NCBI RefSeq assembly: GCF_038967635.1
Contig: NZ_CP152413.1
Location: 1,798,001 to 1,862,000, forward strand
From: Bradyrhizobium sp. B124
Lineage (GTDB): Bacteria > Pseudomonadota > Alphaproteobacteria > Rhizobiales > Xanthobacteraceae
DNA: 64,000 bases
Reading direction: 5' to 3'
The notes under the pieces are model-generated. The model saw only the letters and a list, made by a program, of their open reading frames with translations, did not search any database and was not told the origin of the DNA. The stretch's first letter is position 1; each line of letters starts with the position of its first letter. Shown piece by piece: positions 48,759 to 57,680 of the stretch. The translations under genes were made by a program, and so were the position numbers.

Positions 48759-49289
48759 AGCAAGCTCTTTCCGGTTGGCGGCCTTTCCGCGAAGGCAGGA
48801 CCGCCGGGTTGCACCCATCGTCCCGCCCTAAACCTGATCCGTTGGGCGCAAGACCCTTCGGACATGCCGGGCAAGACGACATCTAGAAGCCTGCCCTCCC
48901 AGAGCCTTGCGGCCATGGGCTGTCGAGGTTCGAACCAAACCAGCCTCCCAGCCGCGAACAGGCCGCGACGTGGAGCACAAAATCCGGTCTTCACCCGTCT
49001 ATGCAGGCCATGCGATTAAGCCGTTGAAAACACGAAGTTCTCGCGGGCGCCTGCAGTCTCGGACAGGATCGGGCTATCGGCCGGGGCCGAACGCCCTGCT
49101 CTCATTCCGTTGGAGGCGACGGGCTTCCTTCCTTTCGAGCATCCTTGCGGGCATGCGGAAAGGAATGATCTCCTATCATCTCAGGTTTTCGGAATGCGAG
49201 CACGGACATGCCAGCAAGTGCCAGCACGCCCGGAAGCCGCTATGTAACCGGTCCCGCGCTACTTGCCAAGAGCAAATTTCAGACCAGTT
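48759..49289. other. rplJ upstream region with candidate L10 leader
   Basis: 531 bases. Nearest rplJ, at 48777-48805, GGCGG pairs with CCGCC around a further CCTTTCC/GGCAGG element and is flanked by AACCGG and GGGTTGC, which resembles the L10 leader RNA that binds L10(L12)4. The rest, up to the dehydrogenase stop, shows no clear gene or promoter that I can defend. Confidence 0.4.
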
Positions 49290-50291
49290 TCACATTTGCG
49301 GCCGGGGAACCGGTTCCGAGGCCGGAACCGGCAGCCGCTCAGCCGCCCCTACTTCATACGGCAGCGGCTTGCCGGCGAAGAACGCCTCGAGATTGGCGAG
49401 CACGCAGTCCTGCATCGCTACGTGCGATTCCAGGGTGTGGCCGCCGATATGCGGCGACAGCACGACGTTCGGCAGCGCCGTCAGTTCGTCCGGCGCGTGC
49501 GGCTCCTTGGCGAACACGTCGAGGCCGGCGCCGGCGATTGCGCCATCGGTCAGCGCCGCGACCAGCGCCTTCTGGTCGATGACGGAGCCGCGCGAGATAT
49601 TGACCACGATCCCGCTGTTGCCGAGCCGGCGCAGGATGTCGGCATTGACGGCGTGAACCGTGTCCGCGCCGGCGCGAACCGCGATCATCAGCACACTGCA
49701 CCAGTCGGCGAGCGCCTCGAGGCTCGGAAAGTGCTGATACGGCACGTCCTGCCGTGACCGGCTGAAATAACCGACCTCGGTCTCGAACGCCGCGACCCGC
49801 GCCGCGATCTTGCGGCCGATCTCGCCGAGACCATACACGCCGACCTTGCGGCCGCGCATGCCTGCCTGCGGCCGCATCATCGGCGATGGCTTGGCGGCGA
49901 TCCAGTCGCCGCTGCGGACATAGTTGTCGGCGACCGGCAGGCGGCGCGTAGCCGCCAGCATCAGCGTCACCGCGATGTCGGCAACGGATGAGGCGTTGGC
50001 GCCCGGGCTGTGACCGACCGCAATTCCGCGCTTGGCGGCGGCGGCAAGATCGATCCCCTCATAGCCGGTGCCGTAGCAGATGATCGCGCCAAGCTTCGGC
50101 AGCAGGTCCATCGCCTCTCCGCCAAGTGTCGTCCCACCCGATGTGATCATCGCCCGGATCTCGCCAAGCTCCGCCGCCGAAAACATCTCGGTCGGCCGCT
50201 TGCCCGCGGCATTCAGCAGCTCGTAGCGCTCGCCGAAGCGCACCAGTTCGTTTCTCGGAAAGCGCGAATAGACCAGGACCTTATCGGGCAT
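49290..50291 (-). CDS. D-2-hydroxyacid dehydrogenase (glyoxylate/hydroxypyruvate reductase-like)
   Basis: 333-residue NAD(P)-dependent 2-hydroxyacid dehydrogenase. Rossmann motif VYGLGEIGRKIA, catalytic Arg in AVRAGADTVHA, Glu in AKEPHAPDELT and His in LSPHIGGHT, i.e. the full family triad. Length and motifs fit glyoxylate/hydroxypyruvate reductase; the exact 2-oxoacid is unknown. It lies between rplA and rplJ on the same strand, splitting the usual rplKAJL block. Its end is Pro-rich (RLPVPASEPVPRPQM). Confidence 0.92.
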   Translation of the reverse strand: MPDKVLVYSRFPRNELVRFGERYELLNAAGKRPTEMFSAAELGEIRAMITSGGTTLGGEAMDLLPKLGAIICYGTGYEGIDLAAAAKRGIAVGHSPGANASSVADIAVTLMLAATRRLPVADNYVRSGDWIAAKPSPMMRPQAGMRGRKVGVYGLGEIGRKIAARVAAFETEVGYFSRSRQDVPYQHFPSLEALADWCSVLMIAVRAGADTVHAVNADILRRLGNSGIVVNISRGSVIDQKALVAALTDGAIAGAGLDVFAKEPHAPDELTALPNVVLSPHIGGHTLESHVAMQDCVLANLEAFFAGKPLPYEVGAAERLPVPASEPVPRPQM

Positions 50292-50320
50292 TGTTGTTGT
50301 TTCCTGCGAGAGGCTTCACC

Positions 50321-50420
50321 TGGAGCCTTTTGCGTTCCGATTGAATCGGGACGAGGCTTTGGATTCTCGTCTTGGCGGGTCTTCTTCACGCGAGCCGGTG
50401 GCCACTTCGCGCGAAAGCGC
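50321..50420. repeat. Dispersed palindromic repeat between the dehydrogenase and rplA
   Basis: Positions 50361-50420 match the reverse complement of the element at 34301-34362. The left part, around GTTCCGATTGAATCGGGAC, forms a nearly perfect short palindrome. Known style of Rhizobiales intergenic repeat. Confidence 0.75.
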
Positions 50421-50488
50421 ACCGGCAAAACAAAGGGCGGAACCGGTTGCCCGATCCCGCCCTGTCTATCTCGTCACGGCCAGAGACC

Positions 50489-51181
50489 TCAGCCGAGAAT
50501 CGTGCCTGGCTCGACCTTCACGCCCGGGCCCATGGTGGAGGAAACCGCCACGCGCTGGATGTAGGTGCCCTTGGAGCCCGCCGGCTTCGCCTTGGAGACC
50601 GCATCCGCGAGCGCCTTGACGTTCTCGACCAGCTTGTCCTCGGAGAACGAGGCCTTGCCGATGCCGGCCTGCACGATGCCGGCCTTCTCGACGCGGAACT
50701 CAACCGAGCCGCCCTTGGCGCCCTTCACGGCGTTGGTGACGTCCATGGTCACGGTGCCGATCTTCGGGTTCGGCATCATGCCGCGCGGACCGAGCACCTT
50801 ACCGAGGCGGCCGACCAGCGGCATCATGTCGGGAGTAGCGATACAACGATCGAAGTCGATCGCACCGCCCTGCACCTTCTCGACCAGGTCTTCGGCACCG
50901 ACGACGTCGGCACCGGCGGCCTTGGCTTCCTCAGCCTTGGCGCCGCGCGCGAACACGCCGACGCGCAGCGTGCGGCCGGTTCCGTTCGGCAGGTTGACGA
51001 CGCCGCGGACCATCTGGTCGGCGTGGCGCGGGTCGACGCCGAGATTGATCGCGATCTCGATCGTCTCGTCGAACTTCGACTTGGCGCGCTCCTTGACCAT
51101 CTTGATGGCGTCCGCGAGCGGGTAGAGCTTCTCGCGATCGACACCCTCGCGGGCCTTCTTCAAACGCTTTCCGATTGCCAT
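50489..51181 (-). CDS. rplA: 50S ribosomal protein uL1
   Basis: 230 residues. [18 protein letters not shown] start, [14 protein letters not shown] hinge and [18 protein letters not shown] are standard. L1 binds both 23S rRNA and, in E. coli, its own mRNA to repress rplKA. Six bases downstream of rplK. Confidence 0.97.
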   Translation of the reverse strand: MAIGKRLKKAREGVDREKLYPLADAIKMVKERAKSKFDETIEIAINLGVDPRHADQMVRGVVNLPNGTGRTLRVGVFARGAKAEEAKAAGADVVGAEDLVEKVQGGAIDFDRCIATPDMMPLVGRLGKVLGPRGMMPNPKIGTVTMDVTNAVKGAKGGSVEFRVEKAGIVQAGIGKASFSEDKLVENVKALADAVSKAKPAGSKGTYIQRVAVSSTMGPGVKVEPGTILG

Positions 51182-51187
51182 GGCCCG

Positions 51188-51616
51188 TTACCCCGCAACT
51201 TCCAGACCCATCGAACGGGCAGAGCCCTCGACCATCTTCATGGCCGATTCGATGGTGTCGCAATTCAAGTCCTTCATCTTCTTTTCGGCGATCTCGCGCA
51301 CCTGCGCCTTGGTCACCTGGCCGGCCTTGTCGCGGCCCGGCGCCTTCGAGCCGGACTGGATCTTGGCAGCCTGCTTGAGGAAGAACGACATCGGGGGCGT
51401 CTTCATCTCGAAGGTGAACGAACGATCGGCGTAGATCGTGATCACCACCGGGATTGGGGTATTCTTCTCTTCCTTCTGGGTCTGCGCGTTGAACGCCTTG
51501 CAGAACTCCATGATGTTGAGACCGCGCTGACCAAGCGCGGGGCCGATCGGGGGCGAAGGATTCGCCGCACCGGCCGGGACCTGAAGCTTCAGGTATCCGG
51601 TCACTTTCTTTGCCAT
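51188..51616 (-). CDS. rplK: 50S ribosomal protein uL11
   Basis: 142 residues. [19 protein letters not shown] carries the conserved proline hinge, [15 protein letters not shown] follows, and the C-terminal domain ends [15 protein letters not shown]. GTPase-associated centre protein. Follows nusG after 130 bases. Confidence 0.97.
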   Translation of the reverse strand: MAKKVTGYLKLQVPAGAANPSPPIGPALGQRGLNIMEFCKAFNAQTQKEEKNTPIPVVITIYADRSFTFEMKTPPMSFFLKQAAKIQSGSKAPGRDKAGQVTKAQVREIAEKKMKDLNCDTIESAMKMVEGSARSMGLEVAG

Positions 51617-51746
51617 CTATCACTCCTGTTGTGCCGGACGGTGCCGGCGGTTTCAGGTTCCGTGGTTCGGTTGAAGGGGCTGGCGACCGCCTCCTCCCTC
51701 CCACGGCCTCTCACTTGACGCGGGGCATATACCCCACGCCGTCCGG

Positions 51747-52280
51747 TCAGACCACCTTTTCGACCTGACCGAATTCCAGTTCCACGGGGGTCGCGCGGCC
51801 AAAGATTGACACCGCGACCTTCACGCGCGAGCGCGCCTCGTCGATTTCTTCCACCACGCCGGAGAACGAGGCGAACGGGCCGTCGGCCACGCGCACGTTC
51901 TCGCCGATTTCGAACGACACCGACGCCTTCGGACGCTCCACGCCCTCCTGCACCTGGTGCAGGATCCGCATCGCCTCCGATTCCGAGATCGGCATCGGCT
52001 TGTTTTCAGCGCCCAGGAAGCCGGTCACCTTCGGGGTGTTCTTGATCAGATGGAACGCCTCGTCGGTCAGCTTCATCTTCACCAGCACATAGCCCGGGAA
52101 GAACTTGCGCTCGGCGTCGATCTTGCGGCCGCGGCGCACCTCGGTGACCTTCTCGGTCGGCACCAGCACCTGCTCGAACAGCTCTTCCAGCCCGCGCTGC
52201 TTGGCCTGCTCGCGGATCGATTCCGCGACCTTCTTCTCGAAGTTCGAATAGGCGTGAACGATGTACCAGCGCTTGTCCAT
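51747..52280 (-). CDS. nusG: Transcription termination/antitermination factor NusG
   Basis: 177 residues from the ATG at 52280 (GGGAA upstream); another ATG 15 bases upstream at 52295 is possible. NGN domain: RWYIVHAYSNFEKKVA and FFPGYVLVKM. KOW domain: VRVADGPFASFSGVVEEID. Couples RNA polymerase to Rho or to S10 on the ribosome. A few bases downstream of secE. Confidence 0.96.
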   Translation of the reverse strand: MDKRWYIVHAYSNFEKKVAESIREQAKQRGLEELFEQVLVPTEKVTEVRRGRKIDAERKFFPGYVLVKMKLTDEAFHLIKNTPKVTGFLGAENKPMPISESEAMRILHQVQEGVERPKASVSFEIGENVRVADGPFASFSGVVEEIDEARSRVKVAVSIFGRATPVELEFGQVEKVV

Positions 52281-52300
52281 CAATTGAGTTCCCATGCTCA

Positions 52301-52492
52301 TCAGTGGATGCCCAATACCAGGGTGATGAGGTAGCGGATGACCTGGTCCGCGGCGAAGAAGAAGATCGAGGCCAGCGCCACCATCACGAACACCATGATG
52401 GTGGTGATGGTCGTCTCGCGGCGCGTCGGCCAGGTGACCTTGTTGGTCTCCGAGCGCACTTCCTGCAGGAATTTGAACGGGCTGAAAGCCAT
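52301..52492 (-). CDS. secE: Sec translocon subunit SecE
   Basis: 63 residues with a single C-terminal transmembrane helix (MVFVMVALASIFFFAADQVI) after the amphipathic, conserved FLQEVRSETNKVTWPTRRET. Short one-helix form normal in alphaproteobacteria. Clamps SecY. First gene before nusG. Confidence 0.96.
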   Translation of the reverse strand: MAFSPFKFLQEVRSETNKVTWPTRRETTITTIMVFVMVALASIFFFAADQVIRYLITLVLGIH

Positions 52493-52819
52493 CGTGAGAT
52501 CCGCGTCCGTCTCCGGACGATTTGCAACGTTTCAAGGAATCCGAACAGCCGACCTTGCGGACCCAGCCCTCGTTTGGAAGGTTGAGCCGATAAACGAGCT
52601 CGAATGTTCGGGGAATTAGGCCGCGCCGGATATCCGCGATCAAAGCGGGCCGGCTGCGAGTGCCGGGTATCTACTGCGAGACCGGCCAAAGGTCAAGGTC
52701 GGCAGGGTGCGCCCCACCCGGGGCCCCACTCGGGCAGATTGGAGCGGGGCCTCTCAAATCAAGGGCTTAGCCGGCGCCCGGCGATATCCCCGCTTGCTGC
52801 CGAGATAACCGTCGCTCGT
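52493..52819. other. Intergenic region upstream of secE
   Basis: 327 bases between the histidine-kinase stop and secE start. It should hold the secE-nusG promoter, but I see no clear -35/-10 pair. A weak GGCCCC/GGGGCC pairing at 52722-52751 could close the histidine-kinase transcript. No gene recognised. Confidence 0.35.
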
Positions 52820-54157
52820 CTAGGCCAGGGCGGGTTTTGGCGGCAGCAGCATCGATACAAGCAATCCACTCGGCTCCCGCAGCCTGAGTGCGATGCTGCC
52901 GCCATGACGTTGGGCAATATCCTGCTGGGCAATCGACAGTCCCAGCCCAAAGCCGCCTTCCTGTCGTGCGTTGTCAGCCTTGAAGAAGGGCTCGAACATC
53001 CTGTCGTGCAGCGCCGGCGGGATGCCGGGACCATCGTCGGCCACCTCGATCTCGACGTGGTCGGCCTCCGTAAGGCGGAGCGTCACCACGACCAAGCTGC
53101 CGTGCTTGACAGCGTTCTCCACGACATTGGTGACGGCCCGCGACAGCGCACGGGGCCGGCAGACATAGGGCAGTCGCGCCGGCCCGGAATAGGACACCGC
53201 GTGGCCCGTGTCGGCAAAGTCCGAGCAGATCGTCTGCAGAAAGCTCGGCAGGTCGATGCACGACAGCGCCTCCGAGCGCGCATCGTCGCGAAGATACTCC
53301 AGCGTCTCGTTGATCATGCGCGTCATCTTGGCGATATCAGCTAGCATCGCCGTGCGCAGTGCATCTTCGCGTACCCGCTCGGAGCGCAACCTGAGCCGCG
53401 TCAGCGGCGTCCGCAGGTCATGACTGATGGCGGCCAGCATCCGCGTGCGGTCGTCGAGCAGCGCAGCGATACGGGTGCGCATATCGTTCAACGCGTCGGC
53501 AACCTGGGCGATTTCAAGCGGACCGCGCCGGTGCAGCACCTCGGGAGCCCGCGGCGAGCGGCCGAACGACGTCGCGGCGCGCGCGACTTCGGCCAGCGGT
53601 GCGATTACCCAACGCACCGCATAGACCGACAGCAACAGCATCGAGATCAACACGATAGTCGCCATCGCGGCCGCCGGACGGAGCACAAAGGACCAAAAGC
53701 GGCCGGTGGTCGCGACGTCGGCCATCAGCGCGTGGCCGTCGTCGAGCTTCACGATCACCTGTGACGCCGAGCCTGCCGGATGACGCAATTCCTCCAGCAA
53801 CTCAATTCCAGGCTCGGCCGCCAGTTGCCGAAACGCCCGCATGGACGGCCGCGTCTCTCCGATCGTCCGAGGCACGAGTTCGCTCAACGCGACGCGCCTT
53901 ACATCGAGACCGCCGCGCCTCGCTGCGGCCAGCAGCCCATCCGCTTCGGTTGGCGTCGTCGTGGAGCGCAGGAGCTGTGCGACCTCCGCGATCCGCCCCG
54001 CAAGAAACTTCTGCGTGTCGTTGACCGAGGGAGAATCGAACAAAAAAATGATGCCTGCCGCCGCGAGCGTGATGCCGATCAGTTCCGACAGCGCGACCAG
54101 GCTCATGATCTGCGCAGCAATGCTGCGCGGCATCAGCCGCTGCACCCACCCCATCAT
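52820..54157 (-). CDS. Sensor histidine kinase (EnvZ/HAMP type)
   Basis: 445 residues. Transmembrane helices near 17-40 and 160-182 enclose a periplasmic sensor of about 120 residues. HAMP region follows (VRWVIAPLAEVARAATSFGR). The phosphoacceptor His246 is in AAISHDLRTPLTRLR. ATP-binding N-box NVVENAVKHG and G-boxes DDGPGIPP and GFGLGLSIAQ are intact. Its start overlaps the response-regulator stop by four bases, so the two are translated together. Signal unknown. The kinase arrangement resembles regulators of envelope or metal stress, but nothing in the sensor domain fixes this. Confidence 0.94.
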   Translation of the reverse strand: MMGWVQRLMPRSIAAQIMSLVALSELIGITLAAAGIIFLFDSPSVNDTQKFLAGRIAEVAQLLRSTTTPTEADGLLAAARRGGLDVRRVALSELVPRTIGETRPSMRAFRQLAAEPGIELLEELRHPAGSASQVIVKLDDGHALMADVATTGRFWSFVLRPAAAMATIVLISMLLLSVYAVRWVIAPLAEVARAATSFGRSPRAPEVLHRRGPLEIAQVADALNDMRTRIAALLDDRTRMLAAISHDLRTPLTRLRLRSERVREDALRTAMLADIAKMTRMINETLEYLRDDARSEALSCIDLPSFLQTICSDFADTGHAVSYSGPARLPYVCRPRALSRAVTNVVENAVKHGSLVVVTLRLTEADHVEIEVADDGPGIPPALHDRMFEPFFKADNARQEGGFGLGLSIAQQDIAQRHGGSIALRLREPSGLLVSMLLPPKPALA

Positions 54158-54900
54158 ATCTGCTCGACCGCAGGCGTGAAGAAGTAGCCGCCGAGCCGCA
54201 CCGTCTTGATCATCGAGCGGTCCTTCGGATCCGGCTCGATCTTCTGCCTGATGCGGCTGATATGGACGTCGACGCTGCGCTCGACCGATGCGATCAAACC
54301 GCCAAAGGCCTGCTCGATCAGTTGCTCGCGCGACAGCACCTGGCCGGGATTGCGGCAGAACGCCAGCAGCAGATCGAACTCGGCGCCGGTCAGCGTGATA
54401 CGCACGCCGGCCGGGTCATGCAGTTCGCGCGTGGTCGGATTGATGCGCCAGCCGGCAAAGGTCAAAGGACGTGGCCGGGAGCGCGGCGCGGCGCCGCTCT
54501 CGACCCGACGCAACAGCGCGCGGATGCGGGCCACCAGCTCGCGCGAATTGAACGGCTTGGTGACGTAGTCGTCGGCGCCGAGCTCAAGGCCGAGGATGCG
54601 GTCGATATCCTCGCCCCGCGCCGTCACCATGATGATGGGGATCGTGGACGACATCCGCAGGCGCCGGCAGATGCTCAATCCATCCTCGCCCGGCAGCATC
54701 ACATCGAGCACGATGAGATCGAAGCTCTCGCGCTTGAGCAACGCATCCATCTCGACGGCCGAACCGACCAGCACCGCTCTGAAGCCGTTGTCCTGCAGCA
54801 CCTCGGCCAGCATGCGCGCGATATCGGCGTCGTCCTCGACGCAGAGAATGCGCGCGTTGCTGACGGGGAGAGCCACGAGATCGTCCAGGATTTGCATCAC
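54154..54900 (-). CDS. OmpR-family response regulator
   Basis: 248 residues. Receiver domain with acidic pocket CVEDDADIA, phospho-Asp66 (IVLDVMLPGEDG), and Lys in VTKPFNSRE. The C-terminal winged-helix domain has LTGAEFDLLLAFCRNPGQVLS and a recognition part ASVERSVDVHISRIRQKIE. Two adjacent Met codons make the exact start uncertain. Partner of the kinase just downstream; divergent from the DUF3313 lipoprotein. Confidence 0.94.
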   Translation of the reverse strand: MMQILDDLVALPVSNARILCVEDDADIARMLAEVLQDNGFRAVLVGSAVEMDALLKRESFDLIVLDVMLPGEDGLSICRRLRMSSTIPIIMVTARGEDIDRILGLELGADDYVTKPFNSRELVARIRALLRRVESGAAPRSRPRPLTFAGWRINPTTRELHDPAGVRITLTGAEFDLLLAFCRNPGQVLSREQLIEQAFGGLIASVERSVDVHISRIRQKIEPDPKDRSMIKTVRLGGYFFTPAVEQI

Positions 54901-55014
54901 GGCATTTTAGAGGCATCGGCCTCGGATGCGCAGCGAGCAAATATAGCGTTTTGTTAAGCCTGCACGGCCAAATGTGGCTCAAATAGGTCGCACGGTTTTG
55001 CGGTCTATAACTGA

Positions 55015-55030
55015 CTTAATATCTCTTAAT
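55015..55030. promoter_or_regulatory. Tandem CTTAAT sites, candidate response-regulator binding site
   Basis: CTTAAT at 55015-55020 and 55025-55030 are exact direct repeats one helical turn (10 bases) apart, in the divergent gap between the regulator (start 54900) and the lipoprotein gene (start 55103). OmpR-type regulators bind such tandem half-sites. TATAAC at 55006-55011 could be an overlapping -10. Assignment is inference. Confidence 0.45.
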
Positions 55031-55102
55031 CCCGGTCTCGGCGGCCCCGCCCTATCGTGACATGCGATCGTTTCCGGGGTGAGCGGTCGTTCGAGGGGCA
55101 AT

Positions 55103-56008
55103 ATGAGAATCCAGTTTCTACCGGGTGCTGCGACTGATGGGCAGCGCACGGGCCGGGCGCAGCTCGATCGCCGGTATGTTCGGTCGTCCTCGCTTGCCGG
55201 AGTTGCGGCAATGGCGCTGTTGTCAGGCTGCGCCAGCGCGCCGATGACCACGGGCGGATCGCTGGCATCCTACGACAAGCTGACCCCATCCGACGGGCTG
55301 CTCGCGAAATCGCTGGTTCACGTCAACAAGGACGACGTGCTCGCCGCGAAGACGGTGCGGATCGTGCCGACGACCTTCGCGCAGTCGGCCTCGCCGACGC
55401 TGTCGCAAGAGCAGCGGCACCTCGTCGCCAACATGATCGACCGTTCGCTCTGCGTCGGCCTCAGCGATCGGCTCCAAGTCGTCGCTCCTGATCAGCCAGC
55501 CGATCTGACCGCGCACGCGCTCGTCACCCAGGCGGCGCCCACCGATGAGGTCGCCGCGGGCGCCTCCACGGTGATCGGCTTTCTGCCGACCGCGCTCAGC
55601 GCCAACGTGCCCGTCCCGATACCGCGATTGCCGGTCGGTCTCGGCAGCCTGACCGTTGAAGCCGAGGTGCGCGATGCGGCCAGCCATCAGCAAGCGGCGA
55701 TGGTCTGGGCGCGCGGCGCAAATTCATTCACCAACACGCCGCGGGCTTCGAGCGCAGCTGACGCCTACGATCTTGCGTCCTCCTTCAGCGACGATTTCAG
55801 CAAGCTGGTCGTCACCGGCGCGACACCGTTCGGCAAGCCGCCGCAGCTGCCGTCACTCGACAAGATCGGCGCCTCGCTCGGCGGCAAGCCGAAATACGCG
55901 GCCTGCGAGGCGTTCGGCCGCAACCCCGGCCTGATCGGCATGGCCGCCGGCAAGCTTGGCTTGCCGCCGGAGTGGTCGGACAAGGCGCCTGCGACGACTG
56001 GCCAATAG
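55103..56008 (+). CDS. DUF3313 family lipoprotein
   Basis: 301 residues from the ATG at 55103 (GAGGGG upstream). An unusually long leader of about 43 residues ends in a lipobox-like LLSGC, giving a lipid-anchored protein after Cys. The mature part (SYDKLTPSDGLLAKSLVHVN, then TAHALVTQ and VEAEVRDAASHQQAAM) is DUF3313-like, a family of outer-membrane or periplasmic lipoproteins without known function. Divergent from the two-component system, which may control it. Confidence 0.8.
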   Translation: MRIQFLPGAATDGQRTGRAQLDRRYVRSSSLAGVAAMALLSGCASAPMTTGGSLASYDKLTPSDGLLAKSLVHVNKDDVLAAKTVRIVPTTFAQSASPTLSQEQRHLVANMIDRSLCVGLSDRLQVVAPDQPADLTAHALVTQAAPTDEVAAGASTVIGFLPTALSANVPVPIPRLPVGLGSLTVEAEVRDAASHQQAAMVWARGANSFTNTPRASSAADAYDLASSFSDDFSKLVVTGATPFGKPPQLPSLDKIGASLGGKPKYAACEAFGRNPGLIGMAAGKLGLPPEWSDKAPATTGQ

Positions 56009-56013
56009 CCGGT

Positions 56014-57627
56014 CTATCCGACAAAGCTCTTCTGGACCGCCTGATCCAGCGTGGCGCCACCGACGTAGCGCTGGCGCAACTCGCGTTTGAGCAGCTTGCC
56101 GCTCGGGTTCTTCGGCAGGGCATCCACGAAGATGACCCGCTTCGGCACCTTGAAATGGGCCATCGACGCCGCGCAGTGCTTGATCACGGCCTCGGCATCG
56201 AGGCTCTCGCCCGCCTTGACCACGACGATCGCGGTCACCGCCTCGATCCAGCGCGGATCAGGCAGCCCGACCACCGCGACCTCCGACACCCCGGGCAGCC
56301 GGTAGATCATCTCCTCGACCTCGCGGCTCGCGACATTCTCGCCGCCGCTCTTGATCATGTCCTTCACGCGGTCGACGACGGTGATGTAGCCGTCGGCATC
56401 GACGGTCGCGAGATCGCCGGAATGAAACCAGCCGCCGGCAAACGCTGCCGCCGTCTTTACCGGATCGTTGTAGTAGCCGGACAACAGATGCGGCGAGCGA
56501 TGCACGATCTCACCGACCTCCCCGACCCCGACGTCGGTCATGTCCGGCTTGACCACCCGCGTCTCGACATTGATCGCGGGCTTGCCGGCCGAGCCGGCCT
56601 TCGGCAGCTGGTCCGCCGGCGCCAGCACGGTCGCGAGCGGCGCGATTTCGGTCTGGCCGTAGAAATTCCAGAACTTCACGTCGGGCAGCCGGCGCTGCAA
56701 TTCGAGCAGCACCTCGACCGGCATGATCGAGGCGCCGTAATAGCCCTTGCGCAGGGTCGACAGATCGGTGCGATCGAACGCGCCCGAGCGCAGCATCGCG
56801 ATCCAGATCGTCGGCGGCGCGAAGAACGCATTGATCTTGTGGGCCGCGATCAGCGCCAGGACGTTGTCGGGCACCGGCTTGCCGGTAATGAGGCTGGTGG
56901 CGCCGAGATAGATCGCGGGCCCCAGGAAGACGTCGAGCTGTGCGCAGTGATAAAGTGGCAGCGCGTGCAGCACGGTGTCTTCGGTCGCCATGCCACCGTC
57001 GATGATGCAGCTGACATACTGCCACATCACGGCTTCATGGGTCAGGATCGCGCCCTTCGGCAGCGACTCCGTGCCGCTGGTGTAGATGATCTGCGCGGGA
57101 TCGCGGCTGTCGACCGAGGCCTCCGGCGCCGAGGCGTCGCTGTGCAGCAGGCTGTCGAACGTCGTGATGCCGTCGGGCGCGGTGGCCGGATCCTCGCCGG
57201 GCAGCCAGATCAGGGTTTCGACCGCCGAGCCCTTGGCGGCCGCGGTGTGCGCGGTCTCCACGAAATCGGGGCCGACCGCGAGCAGCTTCGCGCCGGAATT
57301 GGCGAGGATGAAATTGATCTCGTCGGGATTGAGCATGAAGTTGATCGGCACCAGGATCGCGCCGATCCGCGCCACCGCGAAGCGCAGCGCGGCGAAACCA
57401 TGCGAGTTGCGCGACAGCACTGCAACACGATCGCCCTTCGCAATGCCAAGCGCAAGCAAGCCGCGCCCGAGCCGATTGCAGATCGCGTCCATCTCCGCGA
57501 AGCTCCAGCTCACCTCGCCGCAGATCAGCGCGGTCTTGTTGGGGTAGCGCTTGGCCGACCGGCGCAACAGATCGCCGATGCTGTGCTCGCGGGCGCGCTG
57601 GATGGTTGCTGCGATGTCTCCGCTCAT
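56014..57627 (-). CDS. AMP-dependent acyl-CoA synthetase
   Basis: 537-residue adenylate-forming ligase activating a carboxylic acid with ATP and CoA. AMP-binding motif YTSGTESLPKGA, A5 GQTEIAP, A7 FHSGDLATVD, and C-terminal catalytic Lys in NPSGKLLKREL. Size and motif order fit the medium/long-chain or aryl-CoA ligase group; substrate unknown. Its stop faces the end of the DUF3313 gene and it lies in the same orientation as the GntR gene just upstream, 53 bases away, so the two may be co-transcribed. Confidence 0.92.
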   Translation of the reverse strand: MSGDIAATIQRAREHSIGDLLRRSAKRYPNKTALICGEVSWSFAEMDAICNRLGRGLLALGIAKGDRVAVLSRNSHGFAALRFAVARIGAILVPINFMLNPDEINFILANSGAKLLAVGPDFVETAHTAAAKGSAVETLIWLPGEDPATAPDGITTFDSLLHSDASAPEASVDSRDPAQIIYTSGTESLPKGAILTHEAVMWQYVSCIIDGGMATEDTVLHALPLYHCAQLDVFLGPAIYLGATSLITGKPVPDNVLALIAAHKINAFFAPPTIWIAMLRSGAFDRTDLSTLRKGYYGASIMPVEVLLELQRRLPDVKFWNFYGQTEIAPLATVLAPADQLPKAGSAGKPAINVETRVVKPDMTDVGVGEVGEIVHRSPHLLSGYYNDPVKTAAAFAGGWFHSGDLATVDADGYITVVDRVKDMIKSGGENVASREVEEMIYRLPGVSEVAVVGLPDPRWIEAVTAIVVVKAGESLDAEAVIKHCAASMAHFKVPKRVIFVDALPKNPSGKLLKRELRQRYVGGATLDQAVQKSFVG

Positions 57628-57680
57628 TTGTCCCTCCCGAATGTGCTTTTTGTCGTTGTGTTGTTTTCGCCGCGCCGTCG

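Noticed and set aside
52493..52819. Search for a duplicated tRNA-Trp end (att site) near secE
   Set aside because: No match longer than a few bases to the tRNA 3' end was found by eye.
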